From assembly GCA_036675505.1 (NCBI GenBank), contig JAKFEW010000125.1:62001-126000 (forward strand): 64,000 nt of DNA, written 5' to 3'. The position numbers and the translations under genes were made by a program. Below the pieces are notes generated by a model. That model did no database searches. It was not told the origin of the DNA and worked only from the letters and a program-made list of their open reading frames with translations. This DNA comes from JAKFEW01 sp036675505 (lineage in GTDB: Bacteria; Cyanobacteriota; Sericytochromatia; S15B-MN24; JAQBPE01). Positions 36,687 through 45,928 of this stretch are shown here, piece by piece (within the stretch, counting starts at the first letter, position 1; each line of letters opens with the position of its first letter).

Positions 36687-37067
36687 CGAAGTCGAAGCCT
36701 CCAGGGGGACAAAGCCGATCAACCGTTGGCGAAGGCATCGTAACAAACGACCGAATGATTGTAAAGTATTGATACGAAATTTTATGTTATCCAACTTGAG
36801 CGACGTCGGCGTGCGGCTTTCGGGAAGCAGGCATTCGTAAAGCGATGTGTCGCGCTGCTCCGCGCGATCGTGAGAAATCTTCATCAAGTGGTTGTATTTT
36901 GATTAAATCCGTGTTATCGTTGGGATAACATGAGGGTCGGCCATGGCGGCCGACGGCGCTCCCCGGGTTCACGGACCCGAAACACGCGAGACTCGTGCTC
37001 GTAAAGCTGATCAGGTACCATCTGGTCTGCAGCAACCCCCACTTGATTCTCAATGAGGAGAGTTCAG
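36687..37067 (+). other. AT-rich intergenic region with structured leader upstream of zinc-ribbon gene
   Basis: No protein gene is credible in this stretch. 36740-36905 is markedly AT-rich for this genome. 36912-36930 is a 7-bp dyad (TGTTATC-GTTGG-GATAACA). From about 36938 a series of stem-loops can form in the plus transcript: GTCGGCC/GGCCGAC, CGGGT/ACCCG and GATCAG/CTGGTC, running to the ribosome site of the 59-aa gene. It could be a leader RNA or a small RNA. Confidence 0.5.
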
Positions 37068-37247
37068 ATGTACGCGACGATGATGTCCGGTGCGCCTTGC
37101 GTTTGCCCCACGTGCGCGGCCTACACCGTGGCGATGCCTGGTGGCAACGGTGACTATTGCCCCGGCTGCCTGACGGTCGTGAAGCGCTTCCGCGGCGTGA
37201 AGCTCGTGCAGCCGAACGCATTCCGCGGCGACGCGAGCCGCGCGTAG
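37068..37247 (+). CDS. small zinc-ribbon-like protein (59 aa)
   Basis: A 59-aa protein with two cysteine knuckles: CVCPTC near the N-terminus (residues about 11-16) and CPGC (about 32-35), separated by 15 residues, followed by a basic tail (VVKRFRGVKLVQPNAFRGDASRA). This spacing fits a treble-clef or zinc-ribbon binding one Zn. The ATG at 37068 has GAGGAG 7 bases upstream; an in-frame ATG at 37053 overlaps that site and is less likely. It is monocistronic, with a long structured leader and its own terminator, so it is probably made in quantity. Function unknown; nucleic-acid binding is an inference. Confidence 0.75.
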   Translation: MYATMMSGAPCVCPTCAAYTVAMPGGNGDYCPGCLTVVKRFRGVKLVQPNAFRGDASRA

Positions 37248-37269
37248 ATCTCGCGATCTGGACCACTTC

Positions 37270-37301
37270 AAAGCCGCCCCGGCCCGCCGGGGCGGCTTTT
37301 T
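37270..37301 (+). terminator. Rho-independent terminator of the zinc-ribbon gene
   Basis: AAAGCCGCCCCGG-CCCG-CCGGGGCGGCTTT, a perfect 13-bp stem with a 4-base loop and five Ts, 23 bp past the stop. Confidence 0.95.
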
Positions 37302-37408
37302 GCAGCCTCGGACGCCGTCGATTGTGTCGCAGCGCGCAGACGGCGAGCAGGGGTTTCGTGTTAAGATATTAAAGTAAAGACGAGGTTAAGCCGTCCGAGA
37401 GCGAGCCC

Positions 37409-38812
37409 GTGGCCGAATTCCGTAAGCGCGAAGACATCACGCAGGAAATCGACCTGCTCCAGCAGTGGTCGGACCTGGGCGCGCCCCGCATGGGCGAGCT
37501 CGCGCCGAACCTCAAGCATCTCGTGAAGACCGTCGACCCGTCGATGGCGTCCAAGATCGAGATCCGCACGGCGCCGGCCGGGCCCAGCGAAGCGCCCGTG
37601 CCTTCCGAAGTGCCGCCCAAGACGCGCGAGGTGCCGGGCCGCACGGCGCCCGGCGAGGACGTCGGCTGGCCGCCCGAAGGTCCGCCGCCGCCCGAGTTCG
37701 CCGATTTGCCGCCTGGCGACGAGGACCGTCCCTCACGCAGCGTCGTGCTGCCGATCGTGGGTGCGGTGCTGCTGCTCGCGGCCGCGGCCGCGCTCTGGTG
37801 GAGCAAGGATGACGCCGTGCGCGTCGAGCCTCCGTCGCCCACCCCCGACCAGGCGGGCGGCGCGATGCTTCAGCCGTCCGCAGGCGGCGCGGGCCTGCCG
37901 CCGACCATCGAAGCCACTGTCCCCGCTACCGCAGCACCGACGGCCGCGGCCACCGCGCACGCGGTCAGGCCCACCACGGCGGTGGCGCCGACGAGCGGGC
38001 CGACGGGCCCCCATGCCGCCCGCACGCCGTTACCCGGCTTGAAGCCCGTTCGCCCGATCGTGCGCACCCAACCGAAGGTCACCGAGTACGTCGTGCGCCT
38101 GGGCGACAGCCTCTCGCTGATCGCCAAGCGCGAGCTCGGCGATATGGAGCGTTGGCCCGAGCTTGCCGAGATGAATCAGGCGGCGGTGGCGAACCCGGAC
38201 CTGATCCTCCCCGGCCAACACCTGAGCCTGCCGACCGACGCAGGCCTGGGCGGCGCCGAAGTCGAATACACCACGCGCCCCGGCGATACGCTGCGCGACA
38301 TCGCGAAGGCCCACCTCGGCGACGAGGGGCGCTGGAAGGAAATCTGGGAGATGAACGGCGACAAGCTGCCGGCCCAGACCGTCGTGCCGCCGGGCACCGT
38401 CCTGCGGCTGCCCGCGGCGCCTGGCGCCGGTCCGAAGCCTGCCGCGAAGCGTCCGGGCTGGAAGGGCGCAGGCAAGATGCGCCACCACGTCGTGAAGCAT
38501 GGCGAGTCGCTATCGCTGCTCGCGCGCCGATACCTGGGCTCGACCGCGCGCTGGCCGGAGATCTACTACCTCAACCGCCACAAGATCGCGCACGCGCACT
38601 GGGTTTACCCCGGTCAGGTGCTCGCGATCCCGCCCGCGCATGGCGGCCGCGCGTTGCGGTACGTCGTGCGGACCGGCGACACGCTCTGGGCGATCGCCGC
38701 CACCCACATGGGCAGCCCGTTCCGCTGGCCCTCGCTCTACCGCGCGAACACCGAGCGCATCGCGAATCCGCACTGGATCTATCCAGGGCAGGTCTTCCGC
38801 GTCCCGCGGTAG
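37409..38812 (+). CDS. membrane-anchored protein with four LysM domains
   Basis: The 467-aa protein has a soluble, Pro-rich N-terminal part (1-108), one membrane helix (about 110-129: SVVLPIVGAVLLLAAAAALWW), a Thr/Ala/Pro linker and four LysM modules at about 225-273, 286-334, 356-408 and 417-467, each starting with a YVVRxGDSL/DTL motif and ending PGQxLxxP. LysM binds GlcNAc-containing glycans such as peptidoglycan, so the C-terminus should be extracytoplasmic. The first 100 residues, with a conserved-looking ITQEIDLLQQWSDLGAPRMGEL start, would be cytoplasmic. Start GTG at 37409 with a GAGAGCGAG site. A TAAAGTA box lies 33 bp upstream. Confidence 0.87.
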   Translation: MAEFRKREDITQEIDLLQQWSDLGAPRMGELAPNLKHLVKTVDPSMASKIEIRTAPAGPSEAPVPSEVPPKTREVPGRTAPGEDVGWPPEGPPPPEFADLPPGDEDRPSRSVVLPIVGAVLLLAAAAALWWSKDDAVRVEPPSPTPDQAGGAMLQPSAGGAGLPPTIEATVPATAAPTAAATAHAVRPTTAVAPTSGPTGPHAARTPLPGLKPVRPIVRTQPKVTEYVVRLGDSLSLIAKRELGDMERWPELAEMNQAAVANPDLILPGQHLSLPTDAGLGGAEVEYTTRPGDTLRDIAKAHLGDEGRWKEIWEMNGDKLPAQTVVPPGTVLRLPAAPGAGPKPAAKRPGWKGAGKMRHHVVKHGESLSLLARRYLGSTARWPEIYYLNRHKIAHAHWVYPGQVLAIPPAHGGRALRYVVRTGDTLWAIAATHMGSPFRWPSLYRANTERIANPHWIYPGQVFRVPR

Positions 38813-38816
38813 CCGA

Positions 38817-39583
<767 letters not shown>

Positions 39584-39587
<4 letters not shown>

Positions 39588-41170
39588 GCTTCTTCACGTT
39601 CATGGGCGCCCATGCCGCCGAGGTGGGACAGGCCGCGGCCGAGCACCTGGGGCTCGTCGCCGCCGCGATCGGCATCGCCGCCGCGGTCGGCGTGCCGGTC
39701 GGCGTGCTGCTCACGCGGAAGCCCGCGCTCGCGAAGCCCGTGATGGGGTTCGCGAACATCGCGCAGACGATCCCGAGCCTCGCGCTCTTCGGCTTCTTGA
39801 TCCCCTTGAACCTCTCGCTCTTCGGCACGCGCCTCGTGGGCGGCATCGGGCCGGGGACGGCGATCGCGGCCCTCGCGCTCTACGCCTTGCTGCCGATCGT
39901 GCGCAACACCTACACCGGCATCGAAGGCGTCGACCCGAACGTGCGCGAGGCCGGCCGCGCGATGGGCATGACCTCCTGGCAGCTGCTCAAGCGCGTCGAG
40001 CTGCCGCTTGCGCTGCCCGTGATCGTGGCCGGCGTGCGCGTGGCGACGGTCATCACGGTCGGCACGGCGACCGTGGCCGCGGCGATCGACGCCGGCGGGC
40101 TCGGCAAGTTCATCTTCCGCGGGCTGCGCATGGCCGACGACGCGCAGATCCTGGCCGGCGCGGTGCCAGCGGCCGTGATCGCCCTGGTCGCCGACCAGCT
40201 GCTCGGCGCGCTCGAGCGGGCCCTCGCACCGGGGTCCGGCCCGGCGCTCCGCCGGGGCCTGCTCGCGGCCAGCGCAGCCGCGCTGGCCGTCACGCTCGGC
40301 ATCGCGGTCTCACGGCCAGGCGGCGCGCCGCCGCCCGAACGCGTGGTGGTGGGCGCCAAAGATTTCACCGAGCAGCTCGTGCTCGGCGAGCTGGTGGCGC
40401 AGACCCTCGAGGCGCGAGCGGGCGTGCCGGTCGTGCGGCGATTCGACCTCGGCGGCAGCCTGGCCCACCAGGCGCTCGTGGCGGGCGAGGTCGACATCTA
40501 CGTCGAGTACACGGGCACGGCGCTGATGGCCATCCTCAAGGCCCAGCCGATGACGGACCCGGCCGCCGTGCGTGCCAAGGTCGCGGTAGACTACGCGGCG
40601 CGCTACGACCTGATCTGGACCGAGCCACTCGGCTTCGACAACACCTTCGCGATCCTGGTGCGCGGCGCGGACGCGAAGAACCTCGGCGTCCGCACGATCA
40701 CGGACGCGGCGCGTCTCGCACCTCGCTGGCGCGCCGGCTTCGGGCCGGATTTCATGGTGCGGGCGGACGGCTACGCGGCCTTTGCCAAGACCTACGGCCT
40801 GCAGTTCAAGGAGCCGCCGCGCGAGATGGACCTGGCGCTCACCTACAGGGCCCTGCGTGACGGCCAGGTCGACCTGGTGGCCGGCAACGCGACGGACGGC
40901 CTGATCGCGCGCTATGGCCTCGTGCAGCTCACCGACGATCGCCACTTCTTCCCGCCGTACGACGCGGTGCCGGTGGTGCGGGGCGACCTCGTGCGCCGCC
41001 AGCCCGCGGTGCGCGCCGCGCTGGCGGCGCTCGGCGGCCGCGTGGACGTGGCGGAGATGCGGGCATTGAACGACGCCGTGGATGTGAAGGGCCAGGAGCC
41101 CCGCGCGGTGGTGGCGGCGTTCTTGCAGCGGGAAGGCCTGGTGCCTCCCACGAGCCCAGTGCCTAGGTGA
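39584..41170 (+). CDS. fused ABC permease and glycine betaine/choline-type binding protein
   Basis: The 528-aa protein joins an OpuCB-type permease (about 1-235, five or six membrane helices; EAGRAMGMTSWQLLKRVELPLALPVI is the ATPase-contact EAA loop) to an OpuCC/OsmX-type periplasmic binding domain (about 250-528; VVVGAKDFTEQLVLGELVAQTLE, VDIYVEYTGTAL, DLVAGNATDGLI). The binding domain follows a further membrane helix (LLAASAAALAVTLGIAVSR) that would tether it outside. Such fusions exist in other OpuC-like systems. With the upstream ATPase it makes a complete importer, probably for betaine or a related compatible solute. Confidence 0.92.
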
Positions 41171-41200
41171 TCGTGGCGCCGTCCTTGCGCCTTTTCTCGC

Positions 41201-42838
41201 TCAAATATCGATTCTCAGCTGCGCGAGCGGGCCATTGACGTGGAACGCGGGCTCCGAGCCGCTCAGCATGCTGAGGTGCCGGAAACCGAGGCTCACGCCG
41301 GCGTTGCGCCAGTGGGCCGTCACGAGCGCCTGGCCGTCCACGAAGCTGCGGTTCGGTGCGCCGAATTTCAGGTTGTGGCCGGCCAGGCCGCGCAACTCCA
41401 GGCGGGCCCACGAGACGGGCAGCGGGCGCCACATCGAGAGGCCGACCGACGCGAAGTTCACGTCCGCACGCCCCAGGCCGCGGTAGCCCGCGAGCAGCTG
41501 GAACGCGCCGAAGTCGACCCGGCGCCGCAGGAGCACGTCGATCATGGGCGTGCCGGCTTCGAAGTACGGGGTCGGACGGAACGCCGTGTACGTGCGGTTG
41601 AAGACCGTCATGCCGGTGGTGATGCCCCAGGGGCCGAACCAGGTCGAAACGTCGGCCGCGAGCGTCGGTCGCGCGAAGTCGTAGCTTCCGCCCGCCCCCG
41701 GCAAGGACCAGGTGCCTGCGCGCACGATGAAGAGGCGCTCGCCCAGGGGATCGAACCAGCTGCGTGAGGCCGTGGTCGACGGCGAGGCGGTAGGGAGCGG
41801 CACGGGCGTTGGCCGGTAAGTCGGTACCGGCGTGGGGCGCGGCGTCATCCACGGCGTCGGCACGGGCGTCGGGCGTGGCGTGGGCACCGGCGTCGGACGG
41901 GCTGTGGGCACCGGGGTTGGCCGGGGTGTGGGCACGGGCGTCGGACGGGGAGTGGGCACGGGCGTCGGACGGGGGGTGGGCACGGGCGTCGGACGGGGGG
42001 TCGGACGGGCCGTCGGCAGCGGGGCCGGCGTCCCCATCGACAACGGGATCGGCGTCGCCGCAGGCTGTGGGGTCGGGACCGGCTTCGGCGTCGGACGCGG
42101 CGTGGGCCGCGGGGTCGGCCTCGGCGTGGGGACCGGTGTCGGCCTCGGCGTGGGGACAGGCGTCGGCTCGGGCGTCGGCTCCGGTGTCGGCTCGGGCGTG
42201 GGCTCGGGTGTGGGCACCGGCGTCGGCACCGGCGTCGGGCGGGGCGTCGGCCGAGGCGTGGGACGAGGCGTTGGGCGCGGGGTGGGCGTGGGCTCCGGTG
42301 TCGGCTCGGGCGTGGGTTCGGGCGTCGGCTCCGGCGTGGGAACCGGCGTCGGGCGCGGTGTCGGGCGCGGGGTCGGCCTGGGCGTGGGGACCGGCTCGGG
42401 CGTCGCCGGGACGGGCGTCGCCACCGGTCGGGCGATCGCAGCGACCGGTGCCACGACGATCATCCGCCGGACCGCGTCGTTGGTGACGGAAACGCGCGTC
42501 GGCTGGTTGAACGTGAGCGTCACCCGCACCTTGTCGAGGTCCTGGTGGACGCTGACCCATTGCACCAGGCGCGCGTGGTTGGGCGAGCCGGCCGAGAACA
42601 CGCCGTAGATGCCCGGCGCGGCGTTGATGTCCACCCAGATGCGCGGCGGATCGACCGATGCGCCCGTCGTGAACCGCGGGAACGGCCCGCGGTACGGGAT
42701 CAGGACCGCGTTGCGGCGCTCGTCCCATTGCGCGGGGTCGACCGTCGTCGCCACCGCCAGGGCTGCCATCGGCGCGGCGAAGGAAGCGGTGACGGCGAGC
42801 GGGAGGATCAAGGCGAAGCGGACGGCGGAGTGGTGCAT
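41201..42838 (-). CDS. exported AMIN-like / PT-repeat linker / beta-barrel protein
   Basis: The 545-aa protein has a signal peptide (RFALILPLAVTASFAAPMAALA). Residues about 35-130 look like an AMIN-type domain (NAVLIPYRGPFPRFTTGASVDPPRIWVDINAA, VRVTLTFNQPTRVSV). Residues about 137-350 are a low-complexity linker of PTP[RVE] repeats, a rigid extended arm. The last 190 residues are alternating aromatic-rich strands ending LAQLRIDI, a pattern of an outer-membrane beta-barrel. It would span the periplasm, with AMIN contacting peptidoglycan. AAGG is 9 bases before the ATG. The repeat DNA makes long antisense frames that are not genes. Confidence 0.8.
   Translation of the reverse strand: MHHSAVRFALILPLAVTASFAAPMAALAVATTVDPAQWDERRNAVLIPYRGPFPRFTTGASVDPPRIWVDINAAPGIYGVFSAGSPNHARLVQWVSVHQDLDKVRVTLTFNQPTRVSVTNDAVRRMIVVAPVAAIARPVATPVPATPEPVPTPRPTPRPTPRPTPVPTPEPTPEPTPEPTPEPTPTPRPTPRPTPRPTPRPTPVPTPVPTPEPTPEPTPEPTPEPTPVPTPRPTPVPTPRPTPRPTPRPTPKPVPTPQPAATPIPLSMGTPAPLPTARPTPRPTPVPTPRPTPVPTPRPTPVPTPRPTPVPTARPTPVPTPRPTPVPTPWMTPRPTPVPTYRPTPVPLPTASPSTTASRSWFDPLGERLFIVRAGTWSLPGAGGSYDFARPTLAADVSTWFGPWGITTGMTVFNRTYTAFRPTPYFEAGTPMIDVLLRRRVDFGAFQLLAGYRGLGRADVNFASVGLSMWRPLPVSWARLELRGLAGHNLKFGAPNRSFVDGQALVTAHWRNAGVSLGFRHLSMLSGSEPAFHVNGPLAQLRIDI
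41790..42440 (-). repeat. PT-repeat coding DNA (6- and 12-bp periods)
   Basis: Highly repetitive GGxGTxGG-type DNA encodes the Pro-Thr linker. It is a likely site of slippage and length variation. Antisense translations give Gly-Val and Trp-Ala-Arg repeats. Confidence 0.9.
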
Positions 42839-42920
42839 TTCAGGCCTTAACAGCCGGCGAGCGCCGGCGCGACCCCCACGATATCAGAAAGGTCGGCCGG
42901 TGTCGCGTGAGCGGCGCACC

Positions 42921-44159
42921 TTAGCGGCCGGGTGCGCCGAGGCGCCCATGCGCCTTCATGATGGCCTTCAGCCGATCCAGTGGGATCGCATGGGCGGTGT
43001 TGCCGTCGCGGCCGACCGTGGTGGTCGCCATCGCCAGCGCGTTGCCGATCGCCTCCTCGGTCGCCTCGACGGTGGCCGCGAACAGCGGGCTGATGTGGGC
43101 CGTGTTCAGCGCCGTGACCGTCATCGTGCGGGCCTCGGGGTAGTGAGGGACGTCGGTCGCCGTCGAGAAGGCGATCGCGAAGTCGCCGGAGGAATGCGCG
43201 GCCACCGTGCCGGTGCGCGCGAGGCCGAGCGTCGCCCGCCGCGCGAGGCGCTCGAGCTGGTTCGGCAACAGCGGCGCGTCGGTCGCGACGACCATGATGA
43301 TCGAGCCCTCGCTCGGCTTCTTGGCCGGCATCAGGTCCTTGATGTGCTCGCCGACGGGCACGCCGTCGATGCGCAGGTGCTCGCGCCAGCCGAGGTTCGC
43401 GTTCACCAGCACGCCGACCGTCCAGCCGCCCTGCTCGCGCGGCAGCACGCGGCTCGCGGTGCCGATGCCGCCCTTGAACCGATAGGCGATCATGCCGGTG
43501 CCGGCCCCCACCGCGCCTTCCGGCACCGGGCCGCCGCGCGCGTTGTCGAGCGCCGCGAGCACGTGCGGCTCGTGCACATGGCGGCCCCGCTGATCGTTGA
43601 GGAAGCTGTCGTCGCACTCGGCGACGCACGGCAGCACGACGTCGTCCTCGATGCCCATCTGGGGATTCTTGCGCGCCATCCACGAGACGACCGCGTCGCT
43701 CGCGCGGCCCACCGAGAGCGTGTCCGTGAGCACGATCGGCGTCTCGAGCCAGCCGGCCTCGCGGATCCAGTCGAGCGCCGAGACCTGGCCGTTGCCGTTC
43801 AACACCACGCCGCTCGCGAAGACCTTGTGGTTCCAGACGTCGTCGCGCGGCACGATCGCTGTGACGCCGGTGCGCACGGGGCCCTTGCCCGGCACCAGCT
43901 TGCCGTCGCCCGAGACCAGCGTGACGTGCCCGACCTTCACGCCCGGCACGTCGGTGATCGCGTTGTACCGCCCCGGCGGCAGCACGCCGATCGTGATGCC
44001 GAGCTCGCGCAGCCGTGCCCGCTTGCCGGGCGTCGACGCACCCTGGGCCGTCGGGCCGTCGACGGCCTGGCCGGCAGGGCCATGCGCGACCGCTGGCCAG
44101 GCCAGCAGGGCCGTCAACACCGATGCGAGGGCGAGGGTGGGAGCGAGACGGCCTGGCAT
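42921..44159 (-). CDS. P1 family peptidase (S58, DmpA-like), exported
   Basis: The 412-aa product has a signal peptide (LAPTLALASVLTALLAWPAVAHG). The mature part matches DmpA/P1 aminopeptidases: the start RLRELGITIGVLPPGRYNAITDVPGVKVGHVTL, the GVTAIVPR segment, LNGNGQVSAL, TDTLSVGRASDAVV, and the region of the autoproteolytic nucleophile, TVAAHSSGDFAIAFSTA. These N-terminal-nucleophile enzymes cut themselves into two subunits and act on D-amino-acid or beta-peptides. The start at 44159 has GGAGGT 4-5 bases upstream, better than the in-frame ATG at 44171. Divergent from the APC permease, perhaps for uptake of its products. Confidence 0.9.
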   Translation of the reverse strand: MPGRLAPTLALASVLTALLAWPAVAHGPAGQAVDGPTAQGASTPGKRARLRELGITIGVLPPGRYNAITDVPGVKVGHVTLVSGDGKLVPGKGPVRTGVTAIVPRDDVWNHKVFASGVVLNGNGQVSALDWIREAGWLETPIVLTDTLSVGRASDAVVSWMARKNPQMGIEDDVVLPCVAECDDSFLNDQRGRHVHEPHVLAALDNARGGPVPEGAVGAGTGMIAYRFKGGIGTASRVLPREQGGWTVGVLVNANLGWREHLRIDGVPVGEHIKDLMPAKKPSEGSIIMVVATDAPLLPNQLERLARRATLGLARTGTVAAHSSGDFAIAFSTATDVPHYPEARTMTVTALNTAHISPLFAATVEATEEAIGNALAMATTTVGRDGNTAHAIPLDRLKAIMKAHGRLGAPGR

Positions 44160-44245
44160 GGGCACCTCCATCGAGCGAGCGGGCGTTCCTGTAGAATGAT
44201 GACCAGTTTTACACCATCGTCCGCCCCATCGCATGGAGGTTCCTC

Positions 44246-45742
44246 TTGGCATCCGTCGGACCGGCGAAGCCCGCCACGCCCCCCTGGCTTCGCAAGAAGT
44301 CCATCCATGCGTTGCGCGCGTTGCATGCCGCCCAGGAGGCCCAGGGTGGCGGCCTCAAGCGCGTGCTCGGCTTCTGGTCGCTCGTCGCGATCGGCATCGG
44401 CTGCACGATCGGCGCCGGCATCTTCGTCTGGCCGGGCTTCGTCGCAGCCTCTTTCTCGGGCCCGGCGGTGATCGTCTCGTTCGTGATCGCGGCAATCGCC
44501 TGCGGCATCGCGGCGTTGTGCTACGCCGAGCTCGCCGTGCTGATCCCGGCCTCGGGCAGCGCGTACAGCTACACCTATGCGACGCTCGGCGAGTTCGCCG
44601 CCTGGATGATCGGCTGGATGCTCCTGCTCGAGTATGGCCTCTCGAACAGCGCGGTCGCCGCGGGCTGGGGCAACTACCTGGCGCCGCTGCTCAAGGCGGT
44701 CGGCTTCGTGATCCCGCCGCAGTTCATGTACGCCACCGGCGAGGCGATCCCGGGCACCACGCTGACCGGCATCGTCAACGTGCCGGCGGCGATCGCCGTC
44801 GCGATCCCGACGATCCTCCTGCTGTTCGGCATCCGCGAGAGCGCCCGCTTCAACAACGGCATGGTCCTCGCGAAGATCGCCGTCCTGGTGATGTTCGTGG
44901 CCTTCTGCGTGCCCGCGATCAAGCCCGAGCACTTCACGCCGTTCGCCCCGTTCGGCTGGACCGGCATCATGACCGGCGCGGCGTTCCTGTTCTTCCTGTT
45001 CATCGGCTTCGACGCGGTCTCGACGGTCGCGGAAGAGTGCGTCGATCCGCAGCGCGACCTGCCACGCGCGATCATGGTGGGTCTCGGGCTCGTGACGGCG
45101 CTCTACGTGTCCGTCGCGGCCGTGCTGGTCGGCGTGGTGCCGCTCGGCAACCTCAAAGACCTGAAAGAGCCGCTGGCCTACGCGCTTTCCGCCGCCGGGC
45201 ACCCGGTGGCCGCGAGCGTCCTCGCCGTGGTCGCGGTGATCGGCATCCTCGCGATCATCCTGATCGCCGCGATCGGCCAGACGCGCATCCTGTACGTCAT
45301 GGCGCGCGACGGCCTGATGCCGCGCTTCATGGCCCAGGTCAGCCCGCGCACCGGCACGCCCGTCGCCTCCACGATCCTGCTCGGCCTGATCACCGGGCTG
45401 ATCGCCGCCACCGTGCCGCTCGGCATCCTCGCGGAGCTGGTCAGCATCGGCACGCTGGCCGCGTTCTCGGCCGTCTCGATCGCCGTCGTCGTGCTGCGGC
45501 GCACCGAGCCCGAGATCGTGCGGACCTTCCGCACGCCGTTGGCCCCGTGGCTGCCGATCGCCGGCGTGGTGTGCAACTTGTACCTGATGTCCACGCTGCC
45601 GCCCGCGGTCTGGAGCCGTTTCGCGGTGTGGCTCGCGATCGGCGTCACGATCTACCTGGCCTGGGGCATGCGCTCGGCCGGCAAGGTCTTCGATCCGACC
45701 ACCGAGGCGACCCCGCCGGAAGAGCCCCCGCTCGTCCATTGA
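44246..45742 (+). CDS. APC-family amino acid permease
   Basis: The 498-aa integral membrane protein has about 12 hydrophobic helices and APC landmarks: the first helix SLVAIGIGCTIGAGIFVWPGFVAA (GIGxxIGAGIF), CYAELAVLIPASGSAYSYTYATLGEF, FLFFLFIGFDAVSTVAEECVDPQRDLPRAI, and helices with MARDGLMPRFM and SIGTLAAFSAVSIAVVVLRR. These resemble cationic amino acid transporters (YfnA/CAT group). The start is TTG at 44246 with GGAGG 6-7 bases upstream. It is divergent from the P1 peptidase gene and followed by tandem repeats and a terminator-like stem. Confidence 0.92.
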   Translation: MASVGPAKPATPPWLRKKSIHALRALHAAQEAQGGGLKRVLGFWSLVAIGIGCTIGAGIFVWPGFVAASFSGPAVIVSFVIAAIACGIAALCYAELAVLIPASGSAYSYTYATLGEFAAWMIGWMLLLEYGLSNSAVAAGWGNYLAPLLKAVGFVIPPQFMYATGEAIPGTTLTGIVNVPAAIAVAIPTILLLFGIRESARFNNGMVLAKIAVLVMFVAFCVPAIKPEHFTPFAPFGWTGIMTGAAFLFFLFIGFDAVSTVAEECVDPQRDLPRAIMVGLGLVTALYVSVAAVLVGVVPLGNLKDLKEPLAYALSAAGHPVAASVLAVVAVIGILAIILIAAIGQTRILYVMARDGLMPRFMAQVSPRTGTPVASTILLGLITGLIAATVPLGILAELVSIGTLAAFSAVSIAVVVLRRTEPEIVRTFRTPLAPWLPIAGVVCNLYLMSTLPPAVWSRFAVWLAIGVTIYLAWGMRSAGKVFDPTTEATPPEEPPLVH

Positions 45743-45755
45743 GCTTGATCAATAG

Positions 45756-45843
45756 CTTGCCCGGGAGGTTTCGCGGGCTTGCCCGGGAGGTTTCGCGGGC
45801 TTGCCCGGGAGGTTTCGCGGGCCGGCCCGCGAGGTTTCGCGGG
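45756..45843. repeat. 22-bp tandem repeat, four copies (fourth degenerate)
   Basis: Copies at 45756, 45778 and 45800 are identical (unit CTTGCCCGGGAGGTTTCGCGGG); the fourth (45822-45843) differs in three or four bases and creates a 16-bp palindrome at the junction. Each unit has GCCCG/CGGGC hairpin potential. Confidence 0.95.
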
Positions 45844-45850
45844 CCGTTTT
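45825..45850 (+). terminator. terminator-like stem at the end of the 22-bp repeats
   Basis: GCCCGCG-AGGTTT-CGCGGGC followed by CGTTTT: a 7-bp stem and short U-run in the plus direction after the APC permease gene. The repeats may thus be multiplied terminator stems. Confidence 0.55.
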
Positions 45851-45928
45851 CGTGACCGACGTAGTTGCGGCGCCCCCTTCCGGCGACTAGAATCGGATCG
45901 ACCCCGCTCGGTGATGGTCCGAGGTCTT

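Noticed and set aside
36687..36887. N-terminal extension of the 35-aa minus-strand frame to about 102 codons
   Set aside because: The extension has unlike composition and no ribosome site at its ATG; the shorter start with GGAGG is preferred.
41832..42608. Long plus-strand frame with Gly-Thr-Gly-Val repeats
   Set aside because: It is antisense to the PT-repeat linker of the AMIN/barrel gene; the repeats are a by-product of the coding repeat, and it has no signal, domain or ribosome site.
45756..45843. CRISPR or attachment site
   Set aside because: 22-bp head-to-tail units without spacers; no integrase nearby.
45779..45928. Earlier start for the AddB/RecC-like gene inside the tandem repeat
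   Set aside because: The frame is open only because of the repeat; protein-like sequence starts at about 45929, where a GAGGT site is present.
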